A stretch of 64,000 nucleotides of DNA from [Mycobacterium] crassicus (GTDB taxonomy: Bacteria > Actinomycetota > Actinomycetes > Mycobacteriales > Mycobacteriaceae), in contig NZ_CP084029.1 in NCBI RefSeq assembly GCF_020181615.1, positions 1,859,297 through 1,923,296 of the forward strand, read 5' to 3'. Below are positions 27,314-34,873 of this stretch, piece by piece. The notes beneath the pieces were generated by a model, which had not been told where the DNA came from, searched no databases, and was given only the letters and a program-made list of their open reading frames with translations. Both the position numbers and the translations under genes were made by a program. The first letter of the stretch is position 1. Each line of letters begins with the position of its first letter.

Positions 27314-28099
27314 ATGGCTCGCTATCTGGCCCTGGTCTACGGGGCACTCAACTATCTCGGCTTCCTCGCTGTGTTCCTCTATCTGATCGGCTTCGTCGGC
27401 AATTTCGTGGTGCCGCGCAGCGTCGACCACGGCCCGCCCGCGCCGGTGGGGTTGGCGATCGTCATCGATGTCGCGCTGGTGGCGCTGTTCGGGGTGCAGC
27501 ACAGCGTGATGGCGCGGCCGGGGTTCAAGCGATGGTTGACGCGCGTGCTGCCTGAGAGCATCGAACGCAGCACATATGTACTGGCGTCGAATCTGGTTCT
27601 GGCCCTGTTATTTTGGCAGTGGCGGCCCATCCCGACGACCATCTGGAATCTGACGATGCCGGCGGAGCGGACGGTGTTGTGGGGACTGTTCTGGATCGGC
27701 TGGGCGGTAGCACTGGCGTCGACGTTCATGATCAGCCATGTGGATCTGGTCGGGCTGCGCCAGGTGTACCTCGCGTGGCAGGGGCGGGCCTACTCCCATG
27801 TCGGTTTTCACGCCCGGGCGCTGTACCGGGTGGTGCGGCACCCGCTCATGCTGGGGTTCGTGTTCGCGTTCTGGGCGACGCCTACCATGACCGCCGGCCA
27901 CCTGCTGTTCGCGGTCGCGGCCACCGGGTACATCCTGATCGCGGTGCAGTTCGAGGAGCGCGACCTGATCGCCGCGCTCGGCGACGAGTACCTGCGCTAC
28001 CGGCGCCAGGTGCCGATGATCGTGCCCGTGCGGCGGCGCGGTGCGCTCAGGCGAACGGTTGCAGGGCGAATCGGCCCCAGGCCAGGAATGCGAACATAG
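27314..28099 (+). CDS. NnrU/MddA-like membrane methyltransferase
   Basis: The ATG at 27314 follows a GGGAGG ribosome binding site and gives 261 residues with about six membrane segments. The C-terminal part has the isoprenylcysteine-methyltransferase-like signature: A-L-Y-R-V-V-R-H-P-L-M-L-G, then F-E-E-R-D-L, then a Y-L-R-Y-R-R-Q-V-P motif. This combination is found in NnrU-like proteins and in methanethiol S-methyltransferase (MddA), which makes dimethyl sulfide from methanethiol. I favour an MddA-like activity, but this is inference. Its last 53 bases overlap the convergent DoxX gene. Confidence 0.75.
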   Translation: MARYLALVYGALNYLGFLAVFLYLIGFVGNFVVPRSVDHGPPAPVGLAIVIDVALVALFGVQHSVMARPGFKRWLTRVLPESIERSTYVLASNLVLALLFWQWRPIPTTIWNLTMPAERTVLWGLFWIGWAVALASTFMISHVDLVGLRQVYLAWQGRAYSHVGFHARALYRVVRHPLMLGFVFAFWATPTMTAGHLLFAVAATGYILIAVQFEERDLIAALGDEYLRYRRQVPMIVPVRRRGALRRTVAGRIGPRPGMRT

Positions 28100-28430
28100 C
28101 GATAAAGACGATGTCGCCGGCCATGTAGCCCCATTCGCTGCGGCGCAACCTCGTGGTGGCGGCTCCGGCCATGAACAGCATCAGGCCGCAGGCGGCGATC
28201 GGCGCCAGCAGTGGTGCCACACCGACGGCCGCGGGAAGCGCCAGGCCGATCGCCCCGAGCAGTTTGATGGTGCCGATGGCCTTGAGATGGCCGCGGCCGA
28301 AGTCGTCGACCCAGTGCTGATTGGCGCCCAGTGCCCGGTATTTCTCCTTCGGCATCAGCAGCAGGGCGGCGCCGCCGGCGAAAAACCCGGCGGCGACGAT
28401 GCCGGCGATGATCCACAAAGTGGTGTTCAT
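28047..28430 (-). CDS. DoxX-like small membrane protein
   Basis: The ATG at 28430 with AGGAG six bases upstream gives 127 residues with four hydrophobic segments. The motif G-R-G-H-L-K-A-I-G-T-I-K-L-L-G-A-I-G-L fits the DoxX family. DoxX-like proteins form membrane complexes with oxidoreductases or thiol-handling enzymes in mycobacteria, but this short version has no proven role. It is divergent from the ECF sigma gene, and the shared 85-base gap contains two nested inverted repeats, so regulation by that sigma factor is likely. The 3' end overlaps the methyltransferase gene by 53 bases. Confidence 0.78.
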   Translation of the reverse strand: MNTTLWIIAGIVAAGFFAGGAALLLMPKEKYRALGANQHWVDDFGRGHLKAIGTIKLLGAIGLALPAAVGVAPLLAPIAACGLMLFMAGAATTRLRRSEWGYMAGDIVFIAMFAFLAWGRFALQPFA

Positions 28431-28451
28431 GGCGTACTCCTGGGTGTTCGT

Positions 28452-28514
28452 GGTTACCTCGGTCGGGTGGGGTCCGTCATTACCTATGACGGGCCGACAC
28501 CACGAGAGGTAACC
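28452..28514. promoter_or_regulatory. Nested inverted repeats between doxX-like and ECF sigma genes
   Basis: An outer pair of perfect nine-base arms (GGTTACCTC at 28452-28460, GAGGTAACC at 28506-28514) encloses an inner perfect pair (CCGTCAT at 28474-28480, ATGACGG at 28486-28492, five-base loop). The right outer arm runs up to the sigma gene's ATG and includes its ribosome binding site. The arrangement is symmetric for the two divergent genes. It may be a regulator operator, a sigma-dependent divergent promoter or an RNA structure that hides the ribosome binding site. Confidence 0.6.
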
Positions 28515-28515
28515 G

Positions 28516-29388
28516 ATGATCTCCGAGTCGCAGCTGGCAGATACCTTCGAACAGCAGCGCCATCGCATGCTGGCGCTGGCCCATCGGGTGTTGGGCTCGC
28601 GGTCAGATGCCGAAGATGCGGTTCAGGAGGCGTGGCTGCGGCTGTCCCGCCAGGACGCCGACGGGATCGACAACCTGCCCGGGTGGTTGACGACCGTGAT
28701 CAGCCGCATCTGCATCGACACCCTGCGTTCGCGCGCCGCGCGGCCCGAGGTCTCGATCGATCAAGGCCTTCCCGAACTCGTGGTGGCCGATGACCGCGAC
28801 ATCCCGGAAGACGCTGCGGTGCTGTCTGATTCGGTCGGCCTGGCTCTGTTGGTGGTGCTGGGGTCGCTGTGTCCTGACGAACGCCTGGCATTCGTGCTGC
28901 ACGACATGTTCGCGGTCCCGTTCGCTGAGATCGGGCCGATTATCGGCAAATCGGCCGATGCCGCCAAGATGCTGGCCAGCCGGGCGCGCCGCAAAGTCCA
29001 GGACGTACCCAGGCCGGCGGGAGACCGGCGGGAGCAGCGCCAGGTCGTCGACGCCTTCCTGTCGGCCGCCCAGTCGGGCGACTTCGAGGCCCTGCTGCGG
29101 GTGCTCGATCCCGACATCACCTGGCGGCAGCACACGGCCCGCGGTGTCACCGTCACGACCGGATCCGGCGAGGTCGTCGAGGCGGTCCGCCGGGGTCAGG
29201 GGGCGCGCATCACCGCACGCCGCGTGCTGGTCAACGGCGAGCCCGGAATCCTGGGCTGGGGCCCTTCTGGCCGGCCGCTGAGCCTGATGGCGTGCACGGT
29301 GCGCAATGGCCGTCTGGTGGGCATCGTGTCGATCGCAGACCCGGTCCGGTTGGCCGGGCTCGATCTGCCTGAGCCTCCCGATGCGTAG
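28516..29388 (+). CDS. ECF sigma factor with SnoaL-like C-terminal domain
   Basis: This 290-residue protein has sigma region 2 (about 10-75; A-L-A-H-R-V-L-G-S-R-S-D-A-E-D-A-V-Q-E-A), region 4 (about 105-160; D-E-R-L-A-F-V-L-H-D-M-F and I-G-K-S-A-D-A-A-K-M-L-A-S-R-A-R-R-K) and a C-terminal NTF2/SnoaL-like domain (about 172-285). Such SigJ/SigI/ECF41-type factors are controlled by their own C-terminal domain instead of a separate anti-sigma factor, and no anti-sigma gene is adjacent here. Length and order recall SigI/SigJ of M. tuberculosis, but identity is not clear enough for a symbol. The likely targets are itself and the divergent DoxX-like gene. Confidence 0.86.
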   Translation: MISESQLADTFEQQRHRMLALAHRVLGSRSDAEDAVQEAWLRLSRQDADGIDNLPGWLTTVISRICIDTLRSRAARPEVSIDQGLPELVVADDRDIPEDAAVLSDSVGLALLVVLGSLCPDERLAFVLHDMFAVPFAEIGPIIGKSADAAKMLASRARRKVQDVPRPAGDRREQRQVVDAFLSAAQSGDFEALLRVLDPDITWRQHTARGVTVTTGSGEVVEAVRRGQGARITARRVLVNGEPGILGWGPSGRPLSLMACTVRNGRLVGIVSIADPVRLAGLDLPEPPDA

Positions 29389-29512
29389 CCGCTGACTCTT
29401 AATCAGCGGGTCCGAAGGACGATCGTTTCTTTGGTCCGGGGTGCACCGAGCGCACCACCGTGTCGTCTGTGGGTCGCGCGGGCGCTAATGTCATGGTCGC
29501 CAGTTGGCGCCG

Positions 29513-29586
29513 GGGGCGGTAGCTCAGTCGGTTAGAGCCGCGGACTCATAATCCGTTGGTCGCGGGTTCGAGCCCCGCCCGCCCCA
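29513..29586 (+). tRNA. tRNA with CAU anticodon (Met or Ile2)
   Basis: A full cloverleaf can be drawn: acceptor stem GGGGCGG/CCGCCCC (29513-29519 with 29579-29585), D arm GCTC/GAGC, anticodon stem GCGGA/TCCGT around the loop CTCATAA with anticodon CAT at 29547-29549, and T stem GCGGG/CCCGC with loop TTCGAGC. The discriminator is A at 29586. The 3' CCA is not encoded (CCC follows). The D loop and acceptor do not fit an initiator tRNA well (perfect first pair), so it is elongator Met or lysidine-modified Ile2. Confidence 0.95.
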
Positions 29587-29733
29587 CCCATGTGCTGTGT
29601 TGCCTCGGTTGATGCTTGACACTCCCTGGACGAGGCCGTTGAGCGCGGTCGAGCTGCGGTATCAGGCCGTGTTCGCGGTGATGGGTGATGGATCGTCGAC
29701 ATGTCAGGTGGCCGGCAAGGCCTCATCAGCCCA

Positions 29734-30495
29734 TCACGTGGCAAAGAACGAGTTGAACAGCGCTTGGAACAGCTCGGGCATGGTGAGCTCGGGAATCTCG
29801 TTGAATGTGGTCATCCCGACGGTTTCCGCTGTGGCCGAGGCGATCTGGTCTGCCGTTAACCCGAGGTAGGCATTATGGACTGCCATCCCGAACAGCACGT
29901 CCTGCCAACTTGTGTTCCCGAACAGCAGGTCTATCCAACTTGTGGTTAGGGAGTGCGTCGCGTAGATGTCGCCTTGGATGTTGAACACTTCGGTGGGATA
30001 CATGGTGGTGGGGACGGCGCCGGGGGTGGCGCCGAGCATCACGAAACGTAAGGCATTGGCGGGGACGCCGGCCTCGATGAGGTCATTTTGGGCGTTGGCC
30101 GCCACCAGGCTGCTTTGGGAGTAGGTGAAAATAGTCAGCGGGTCGGTACACACGCCGAGGTTGTTGCAGCCCATGTCGCCGTTCTGGAAGTCGGTGAGGA
30201 TCGCGTCGACGAGGATCTTTTCGCCCTGCGGGACGCTCGTCAGGAAGTTATAGGTGTTGGGGGTGGTCAGCGCCACTGTCGACGCGGCGGTGCCCTCATA
30301 CCCCAGCGGATCGAGGTACAGGTCCATCCCGTGGCTGATGTAGTTGGCGCTCGGTGTTGGGATTCCGGTCGGGCCCAGGACCAACGCGTCGGTTGAGCCG
30401 TAGAGGAAGTCGTAGTTCTGGTTGGCGGCGTTGGCTCCAGCGGCCAACGCCAGCGCGGCGCCACACAGCGCAGCTCCGAGGATTACTCGCTTCAT
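29734..30495 (-). CDS. Secreted PE-PPE-domain protein (putative serine esterase), copy A
   Basis: The ATG at 30495, preceded by AAGGGGGG, gives 253 residues with a signal peptide (K-R then Ala/Leu core, cleavage near A-N-A at 23-24). The mature part matches the PE-PPE hydrolase domain without any PE or PPE N-terminus. A Ser-Asp-His triad can be proposed: S126 in T-Y-S-Q-S, D176 in Q-G-D-I-Y-A and H207 in V-H-N-A-Y. The usual Gly before the nucleophile is Thr here. One cysteine pair (C110, C116) may form a disulfide. A close paralogue lies 266 bases upstream on the same strand, with its own copy of the same upstream DNA. Confidence 0.82.
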   Translation of the reverse strand: MKRVILGAALCGAALALAAGANAANQNYDFLYGSTDALVLGPTGIPTPSANYISHGMDLYLDPLGYEGTAASTVALTTPNTYNFLTSVPQGEKILVDAILTDFQNGDMGCNNLGVCTDPLTIFTYSQSSLVAANAQNDLIEAGVPANALRFVMLGATPGAVPTTMYPTEVFNIQGDIYATHSLTTSWIDLLFGNTSWQDVLFGMAVHNAYLGLTADQIASATAETVGMTTFNEIPELTMPELFQALFNSFFAT

Positions 30496-30690
30496 CGGGT
30501 CCCCCCTTGTTCGCAAAGGTCACAGAGGATTTCGCCCAGTTGAGTTGCTGGGCACGTGATTACATTGATCGACACCGCCCCCACGGTGGATGTCGATCGT
30601 GTGCTGTGGTACCGGTTGTCGACACACGAAGTATTGCCGGTGACGTTAAATTTATCTCCGGAACCGAGAAACTCGGCGAACGAAATCGGC
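30496..30690 (-). repeat. Upstream region of PE-PPE copy A, duplicated
   Basis: This non-coding stretch aligns by eye along about 180 bases with 31497-31685, the region upstream of copy B. Shared blocks include the ribosome-binding-site area (GGGTCCCCCC), TCACAGA, GCTGGGC and a perfect ACCGGTTGTCGAC at 30611-30623. Conservation in a promoter region implies that the duplication carried its control DNA, and the best conserved blocks may be regulator sites. I see no gene in it. Confidence 0.7.
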
Positions 30691-30761
30691 GAGAGGCTAA
30701 ACCGGACTAGCTGGGACGCGCTGTTGTGGTGGCTGCCCGGGTCCGGTACGGCCGCTAGGCA

Positions 30762-31496
30762 TCACGCGGCGCGGAGCGCGTTGAGTAGCGCATCCCAGAG
30801 CTCGGTGGAGGTAAGTGTCGGAATGTCGTTAATTGTGGTCATCCCGTCGACCACCGTTGTGGCCGAGTCGACTTCGGCGGGAGTCAGTCCGAGGTAGGCC
30901 TCGTGGAGTTCGAGCCCGAGTATGAAGTTCTGCCAACTTGCGCCCAGGGAACCGGGTTCGGCGTAGATGTCACCGTGAATGTTGTAGATGTCGGTCGGGT
31001 AGAGGTCGTTGGGGACGACGCTGTTGTTGGCGCCGAGCATGACGAAACGTAAGGCGTCGGTCGGGATGTGGTGGGCGGCGAGTTGCTGTTCGGCGAGAGC
31101 TGCGTCGAGGCTGCTCTGCGAGTAGGTGAAAATGGTCAGCGGGTCGCTGCACGCGCCGGAGGCGTCGCAGCCCATGTCGCCGGCGTTGTAGTCGGCGAGA
31201 ACCGCGTTGACGAGGATTGCTTCGCCCTGCGGGACGCTCGAAAGGAAGTCGCTGGTTTCGGGGGTGGTCAGTGCCACCGTCGTCGCGGTGGTTCCGCCAT
31301 ACCCGTTCGGTTCGAGGTACAGGTTGAGCACGTCGCTGATGTAGGCGGCATTCGGTGTCGGGATGCCAGTCGGGCCCAACACCAACGCGTTTGTTGAGCC
31401 GTAGAGGAAGTCGTAGGTGCCGGCGTCGGCGTTGGCTGCGGTGGCCGCCGCCAGCGCGGCCCCGCACAGCGCGGCGCCGAAGATCACTTGCTTCAT
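30762..31496 (-). CDS. Secreted PE-PPE-domain protein (putative serine esterase), copy B
   Basis: A 244-residue paralogue of the downstream gene, sharing the signal peptide (F-G-A-A-L-C-G-A-A-L), the D-F-L-Y-G-S-T-N-A-L-V-L-G-P-T-G-I-P-T-P block, S-V-P-Q-G-E, N-A-G-D-M-G-C and the nucleophile region F-T-Y-S-Q-S-S. The Asp (H-G-D-I-Y-A) and His (L-H-E-A-Y-L-G-L) of the proposed triad are also kept, so both copies should be active. The start at 31496 gives the same signal peptide start as copy A. It is transcribed toward copy A. Confidence 0.82.
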   Translation of the reverse strand: MKQVIFGAALCGAALAAATAANADAGTYDFLYGSTNALVLGPTGIPTPNAAYISDVLNLYLEPNGYGGTTATTVALTTPETSDFLSSVPQGEAILVNAVLADYNAGDMGCDASGACSDPLTIFTYSQSSLDAALAEQQLAAHHIPTDALRFVMLGANNSVVPNDLYPTDIYNIHGDIYAEPGSLGASWQNFILGLELHEAYLGLTPAEVDSATTVVDGMTTINDIPTLTSTELWDALLNALRAA

Positions 31497-31685
31497 GGGT
31501 CCCCCCGTAGGTCGCAAGCTCACAGATGATGTCGCCGAGCCACTCTGCTGGGCGCGTCATTATGTTGGCCGACATGTCCCCCCCGGGAGATGCCGAGCGA
31601 GCTCTGGCACCGGTTGTCGACGGCAGAATTATCGCAGTTGACGTCCATTTGTTCTACGGAATCAAGGTGAACGCCGAGTGAAACT
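31497..31685 (-). repeat. Upstream region of PE-PPE copy B, duplicated
   Basis: This is the second copy of the duplicated upstream DNA described for 30496-30690, with the conserved ACCGGTTGTCGAC block around 31609-31622. On its far side lies a methyltransferase remnant, which may mark the edge of the rearrangement. Confidence 0.68.
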
Positions 31686-31736
31686 GACGGCTGCAGGCCT
31701 CGCGAGATGCCGGGCCGATCGGCCGCCGAACGCAGT

Positions 31737-31952
31737 GAGATCGGTCTGGGTCGCCACGCGATGTCAGAGCTGGATGCAATACCGGACGGGTTCGTCGGAT
31801 GACGACAGCGGCACCGCCATCAGTGGGGATTTCTCGTATCCCAGGTTTAGGAACACCACGTCATCGGTGCCGTGACGGGTGATGAACGGGCAGTAGTACT
31901 TGGCGAAGACCTTCCAGGCCGGGGTGGAAACCAAGCGGCTCATCAGGCTCAT
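31737..31952 (-). pseudogene. 5' remnant of a Rv2952-like methyltransferase gene
   Basis: From the ATG at 31952 the frame encodes about 62 residues resembling the N-terminus of glycolipid methyltransferases such as Rv2952: W-K-V-F-A-K-Y-Y-C-P-F-I-T-R, then V-V-F-L-N-L-G-Y-E, P-L-M-A-V-P-L and S-S-D-E-P. Frame ends with TGA at 31764-31766, where the family has L-Y-H. After that stop the same frame continues with H-R-V-A-T-Q-T-D-L, matching the family's H-R-T-A-T-Q-V-D-L, and then similarity is lost at about 31737. So there is a nonsense mutation plus loss of the entire SAM-binding part. It is a decayed gene, not a small functional one. Confidence 0.75.
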
Positions 31953-32030
31953 GGGGAAGGTATGCCCCGGATGGGGGCGCCGTAAAACGGTGACGTCCAC
32001 CCACCGACCAACGCCGACATCGTTAACTGT

Positions 32031-32046
32031 GCCATTGACAAATGGC
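32031..32046. promoter_or_regulatory. Inverted repeat upstream of the monooxygenase run
   Basis: GCCATT-gaca-AATGGC is a perfect inverted repeat with six-base arms. It lies about 90-150 bases upstream of the possible starts of the alpha/beta hydrolase that heads the run 32.1-38.8 kb. It may be an operator for the MerR protein encoded in the run or for another regulator; nothing else supports this. Confidence 0.4.
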
Positions 32047-32130
32047 GCGATCGCTGGTGTTGTGTGTGCCGTGGTAGAACCTGCTGACTCAGAGTTCCCG
32101 GCCGTACCCACCCGCGCAACGTTGCGTGCC

Positions 32131-33057
32131 GTGGTGGCGGCCACTTCCACACGCTGGACTTTGCGCCTCCTTAACAACGCCGTTCCGATGAATCGGCCGG
32201 GTGTCGCCTTCGCGCGCGGATTGATCGCGACCATCATGGGCAGCCTGGGCTCGATGCCGTCCGGCACTCAGGTCATTCCGGTGCACGAGGCGGGCGTTCG
32301 CGGCGAATGGGTGCTGGGACCGGGTGTCGAGTTCGGCCTGCGGGCCGGCTACTACGTGCACGGCAGTGGATACGTGCTGTGCTCGACGCGGACGCACCGC
32401 AAGCTGGTCGCCAGGTTGTCCGAGGCGACCGGTCTGCCGTTCTTCTCCGTGGACTACCGATTGGCGCCCGAAGACCGGTTCCCCGCGGCGGCCGACGATG
32501 TCGAAGCCGGCTACCGGTGGCTGCTGGCCCAGGGGTACGCCGCCTCCGACATCGTGATCGGTGCGGACTCCGCGGGTGGTCACCTGACCTGTGACATGTT
32601 GCTCGCACATGCCGACGAACCGGACTTTCAGCCGGCCGGTGTCGTGCTGTTCTCCCCGCTGATCGACCTGACCCTGGGCTTGGCCGAACAACAGGAGAAG
32701 GTGCGGCGCGACCCCGCGATCTCGGCGGCCGGGGCCCGGGCACTGGTGGCGCTCTACGTGCAGGGCGACGACCACGACAACGTGCGCTTGCGCCTGGACT
32801 TCGCCCGGGCGGATCGGTTGCCGCCGGTGTTCACCCAGGTCGGTGGGTTCGAGATGCTCAGTGCCGACTCGCGGTACCTGGACGCCGAGATCCGCCGGCA
32901 CGGTGGCGTCAGCACCCTGGAGGTGTGGCCGGGAATGGTCCATGTCTTCCAGGCCCTGCCGCGGCTGGCCCCGGAGGCCAAACCCGCGCTGCGCCGCGCG
33001 GCGGCTTTCATCGCCCAGGCCTATGACGGCCAGTGCGAACTCAAGGAGACCTGCTGA
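32131..33057 (+). CDS. HSL-family esterase/lipase
   Basis: The product belongs to the hormone-sensitive-lipase family of alpha/beta hydrolases. It has an oxyanion motif H-G-S-G-Y (usual form HGGG), the V-D-Y-R-L-A-P-E-D-R-F-P-A-A segment, the nucleophile elbow G-A-D-S-A-G-G and a C-terminal M-V-H-V-F catalytic His region. It resembles LipR-type enzymes of mycobacteria. The start is uncertain: I took GTG at 32131; ATG at 32188 or a GTG at 32071 are possible, and no clear ribosome binding site decides. The stop overlaps the SDR start by one base (TGATG). In the run it would fit hydrolysis of the ester made by the monooxygenase. Confidence 0.82.
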   Translation: MVAATSTRWTLRLLNNAVPMNRPGVAFARGLIATIMGSLGSMPSGTQVIPVHEAGVRGEWVLGPGVEFGLRAGYYVHGSGYVLCSTRTHRKLVARLSEATGLPFFSVDYRLAPEDRFPAAADDVEAGYRWLLAQGYAASDIVIGADSAGGHLTCDMLLAHADEPDFQPAGVVLFSPLIDLTLGLAEQQEKVRRDPAISAAGARALVALYVQGDDHDNVRLRLDFARADRLPPVFTQVGGFEMLSADSRYLDAEIRRHGGVSTLEVWPGMVHVFQALPRLAPEAKPALRRAAAFIAQAYDGQCELKETC

Positions 33058-33914
33058 TGTTCGGACTCGACACGGTGCTCGCGCTGTTTCGCGGCGAGCA
33101 GCGGACGGCCAACGCCAAGGCGGTGGTCACCGGCGCCGGCAGCGGCATCGGACGCTCCTTCGCACTCGAATTGGCCCGGCGCGGCGGCGACGTCATCTGC
33201 GCGGATATCGATGCCGAACGGGCCGCCGAGACGGTGGCGCTCATCGAACAGCTGCCCACCGGCACGGGGCATGCCGCGCAGTGCGACGTGTCCGACCGCG
33301 CCGCGATCGAACAACTGGCCACGCAGGCCCAGGAGATCTTCGGCGGCGCACCGACCCTGGTGATCAACAATGCCGGTGTCGGAATCGGGGGAAAGTCCGT
33401 CGGCGACATCGGTTTCGACGACTGGAACTGGGCGCTCGGGATCAACCTGTGGGGAGTCGTGTACGGCTGCGAGGTCTTCACACCGCTCCTGCGCGATGCC
33501 GGCCGCGGCGGAATCATCAACGTGGCATCGGCGGCCGGATTCGCCGCCGCACCGTCGATGGCGGCCTACAACGTGTCGAAGGCCGGGGTGATGTCACTGT
33601 CGGAGACCCTGGCCGCCGAACTGGACGGCACCGACATCGCCGTCACAGTCCTGTGCCCGACCTTTGTGAAAACCAACGTCTTCACCGACGGCCGGATCAC
33701 GCCGGGGTCGATGAACCTCAGTCAGCAGCTGGCCCGCTGGACCGGGCTGTCCGCCGACAATGTCGCGGCCCGCACCCTGGACGCGCACGACGACGGCCGG
33801 CTGTACGTGGTGCCGCAGTTCGACGCCACCGTCATCTGGCACCTGAAGAGGCACTTCCCCGAGCTGTACACCCGGGGAGCCGGATTGCTCGGCCGCATCC
33901 TTCCCCAGAACTGA
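33057..33914 (+). CDS. Short-chain dehydrogenase/reductase
   Basis: A 285-residue classical SDR with cofactor motif T-G-A-G-S-G-I-G (25-32), N-N-A-G (104-107), catalytic S158 and Y171-N-V-S-K175. D50 at the end of strand 2 (I-C-A-D-I-D) suggests NAD(H) preference. The ATG at 33057 has AAGGAG eight bases upstream inside the end of the esterase gene. It resembles SadH-like proteins of the mymA locus. Likely role: oxidation of a secondary alcohol to the ketone used by the monooxygenase downstream (inference). Confidence 0.86.
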   Translation: MFGLDTVLALFRGEQRTANAKAVVTGAGSGIGRSFALELARRGGDVICADIDAERAAETVALIEQLPTGTGHAAQCDVSDRAAIEQLATQAQEIFGGAPTLVINNAGVGIGGKSVGDIGFDDWNWALGINLWGVVYGCEVFTPLLRDAGRGGIINVASAAGFAAAPSMAAYNVSKAGVMSLSETLAAELDGTDIAVTVLCPTFVKTNVFTDGRITPGSMNLSQQLARWTGLSADNVAARTLDAHDDGRLYVVPQFDATVIWHLKRHFPELYTRGAGLLGRILPQN

Positions 33915-33952
33915 ACGCGCACGAACCGACTCGCGAGAGGGACCAGACGATC

Positions 33953-34873
33953 ATGGCGATGGACCTGGACGACATGCTGCAGAAGATCAAGGACAAGCAG
34001 TGGGCTCTGGTCGACATCGACTGGGATGCACCGGGAGCCGAGCTCATCGAGCCGGAGCTGTGGGCCAAGCTCAAGCCGTTCATGACCGACCTGATGTGGA
34101 TCGAGAACGTCGGCGCCCGCGGTTTCGCCGCGCTGGCGAAGAAGGCTCCGAACCCGACCCTGAAGAGCATCTACGAGCACTTCCACGCCGAGGAGCAGAA
34201 GCACGCGAACGCCGAACTGGCCTTGATGCGCCGGTGGGGAATGCTTGAAGACGACGAGATCCCGCCCCCGAGTGTCAACGTGCAACTGGTGATCACCTGG
34301 CTCGACAAGTTCTCCGACAGTATGTCGCTGTCGATTCTGGGGACCGTCATCCCGATGCTGGAGGTGGCGCTGGACGGTGCGCTGATCAAGTTCATCACCG
34401 ATGAGGTCAAAGACCCGGTGGCGCAAGAAGTGTTCAAGCGGATCAACTCCGACGAGTCGCGCCACCTGGCGGTCGACTTCGAGGTGATGGACATTCTGGG
34501 CCATGCGGACCTGCGCAAGCTGGCGGTCGAATTCGTCGGCAGTTGGATGAACCCCGCACTGCTGATCGGCACGCTGAGCTACTTCCCGCTGCTGAACAAG
34601 ATGCGCGACAACATCGTGGCGATGGGCGTCAACGAAGAACGCCTCTACCAGGCCATGCGGCGTTTCCGGAACGTCGGTGAGCGAAGCGCTTTCGTCCGCC
34701 GGGTGCCGATGTACCAGTTCATCTCCTGGCACAGCAAGAAGGTGATCGACCGCAGCTCCAAGTACCACTGGCTGGCCGACTCCCTGGTCGCGGTCACCAG
34801 CGTCATCCCCAAATCCCTGGTGGAGTACACCCCGTCCTGGTCGGACGAACTGACCTACGAGCCGGTCGCGTGA
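33953..34873 (+). CDS. Ferritin-like diiron protein
   Basis: This 306-residue helical protein shows a complete diiron set in ferritin-like order: E51, E81-Q-K-H84, E137 and E168-S-R-H171. The two ExxH motifs lie in H-A-E-E-Q-K-H and D-E-S-R-H. The remainder (about 180-306) is helical with a hydrophobic stretch near 195-210. Diiron proteins of this fold may be oxygenases, oxidases or metal-handling proteins, and the sequence does not tell which. It lies between the SDR (38-base gap) and the monooxygenase (four-base GTGA overlap), so it should act in the same pathway. Confidence 0.78.
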   Translation: MAMDLDDMLQKIKDKQWALVDIDWDAPGAELIEPELWAKLKPFMTDLMWIENVGARGFAALAKKAPNPTLKSIYEHFHAEEQKHANAELALMRRWGMLEDDEIPPPSVNVQLVITWLDKFSDSMSLSILGTVIPMLEVALDGALIKFITDEVKDPVAQEVFKRINSDESRHLAVDFEVMDILGHADLRKLAVEFVGSWMNPALLIGTLSYFPLLNKMRDNIVAMGVNEERLYQAMRRFRNVGERSAFVRRVPMYQFISWHSKKVIDRSSKYHWLADSLVAVTSVIPKSLVEYTPSWSDELTYEPVA

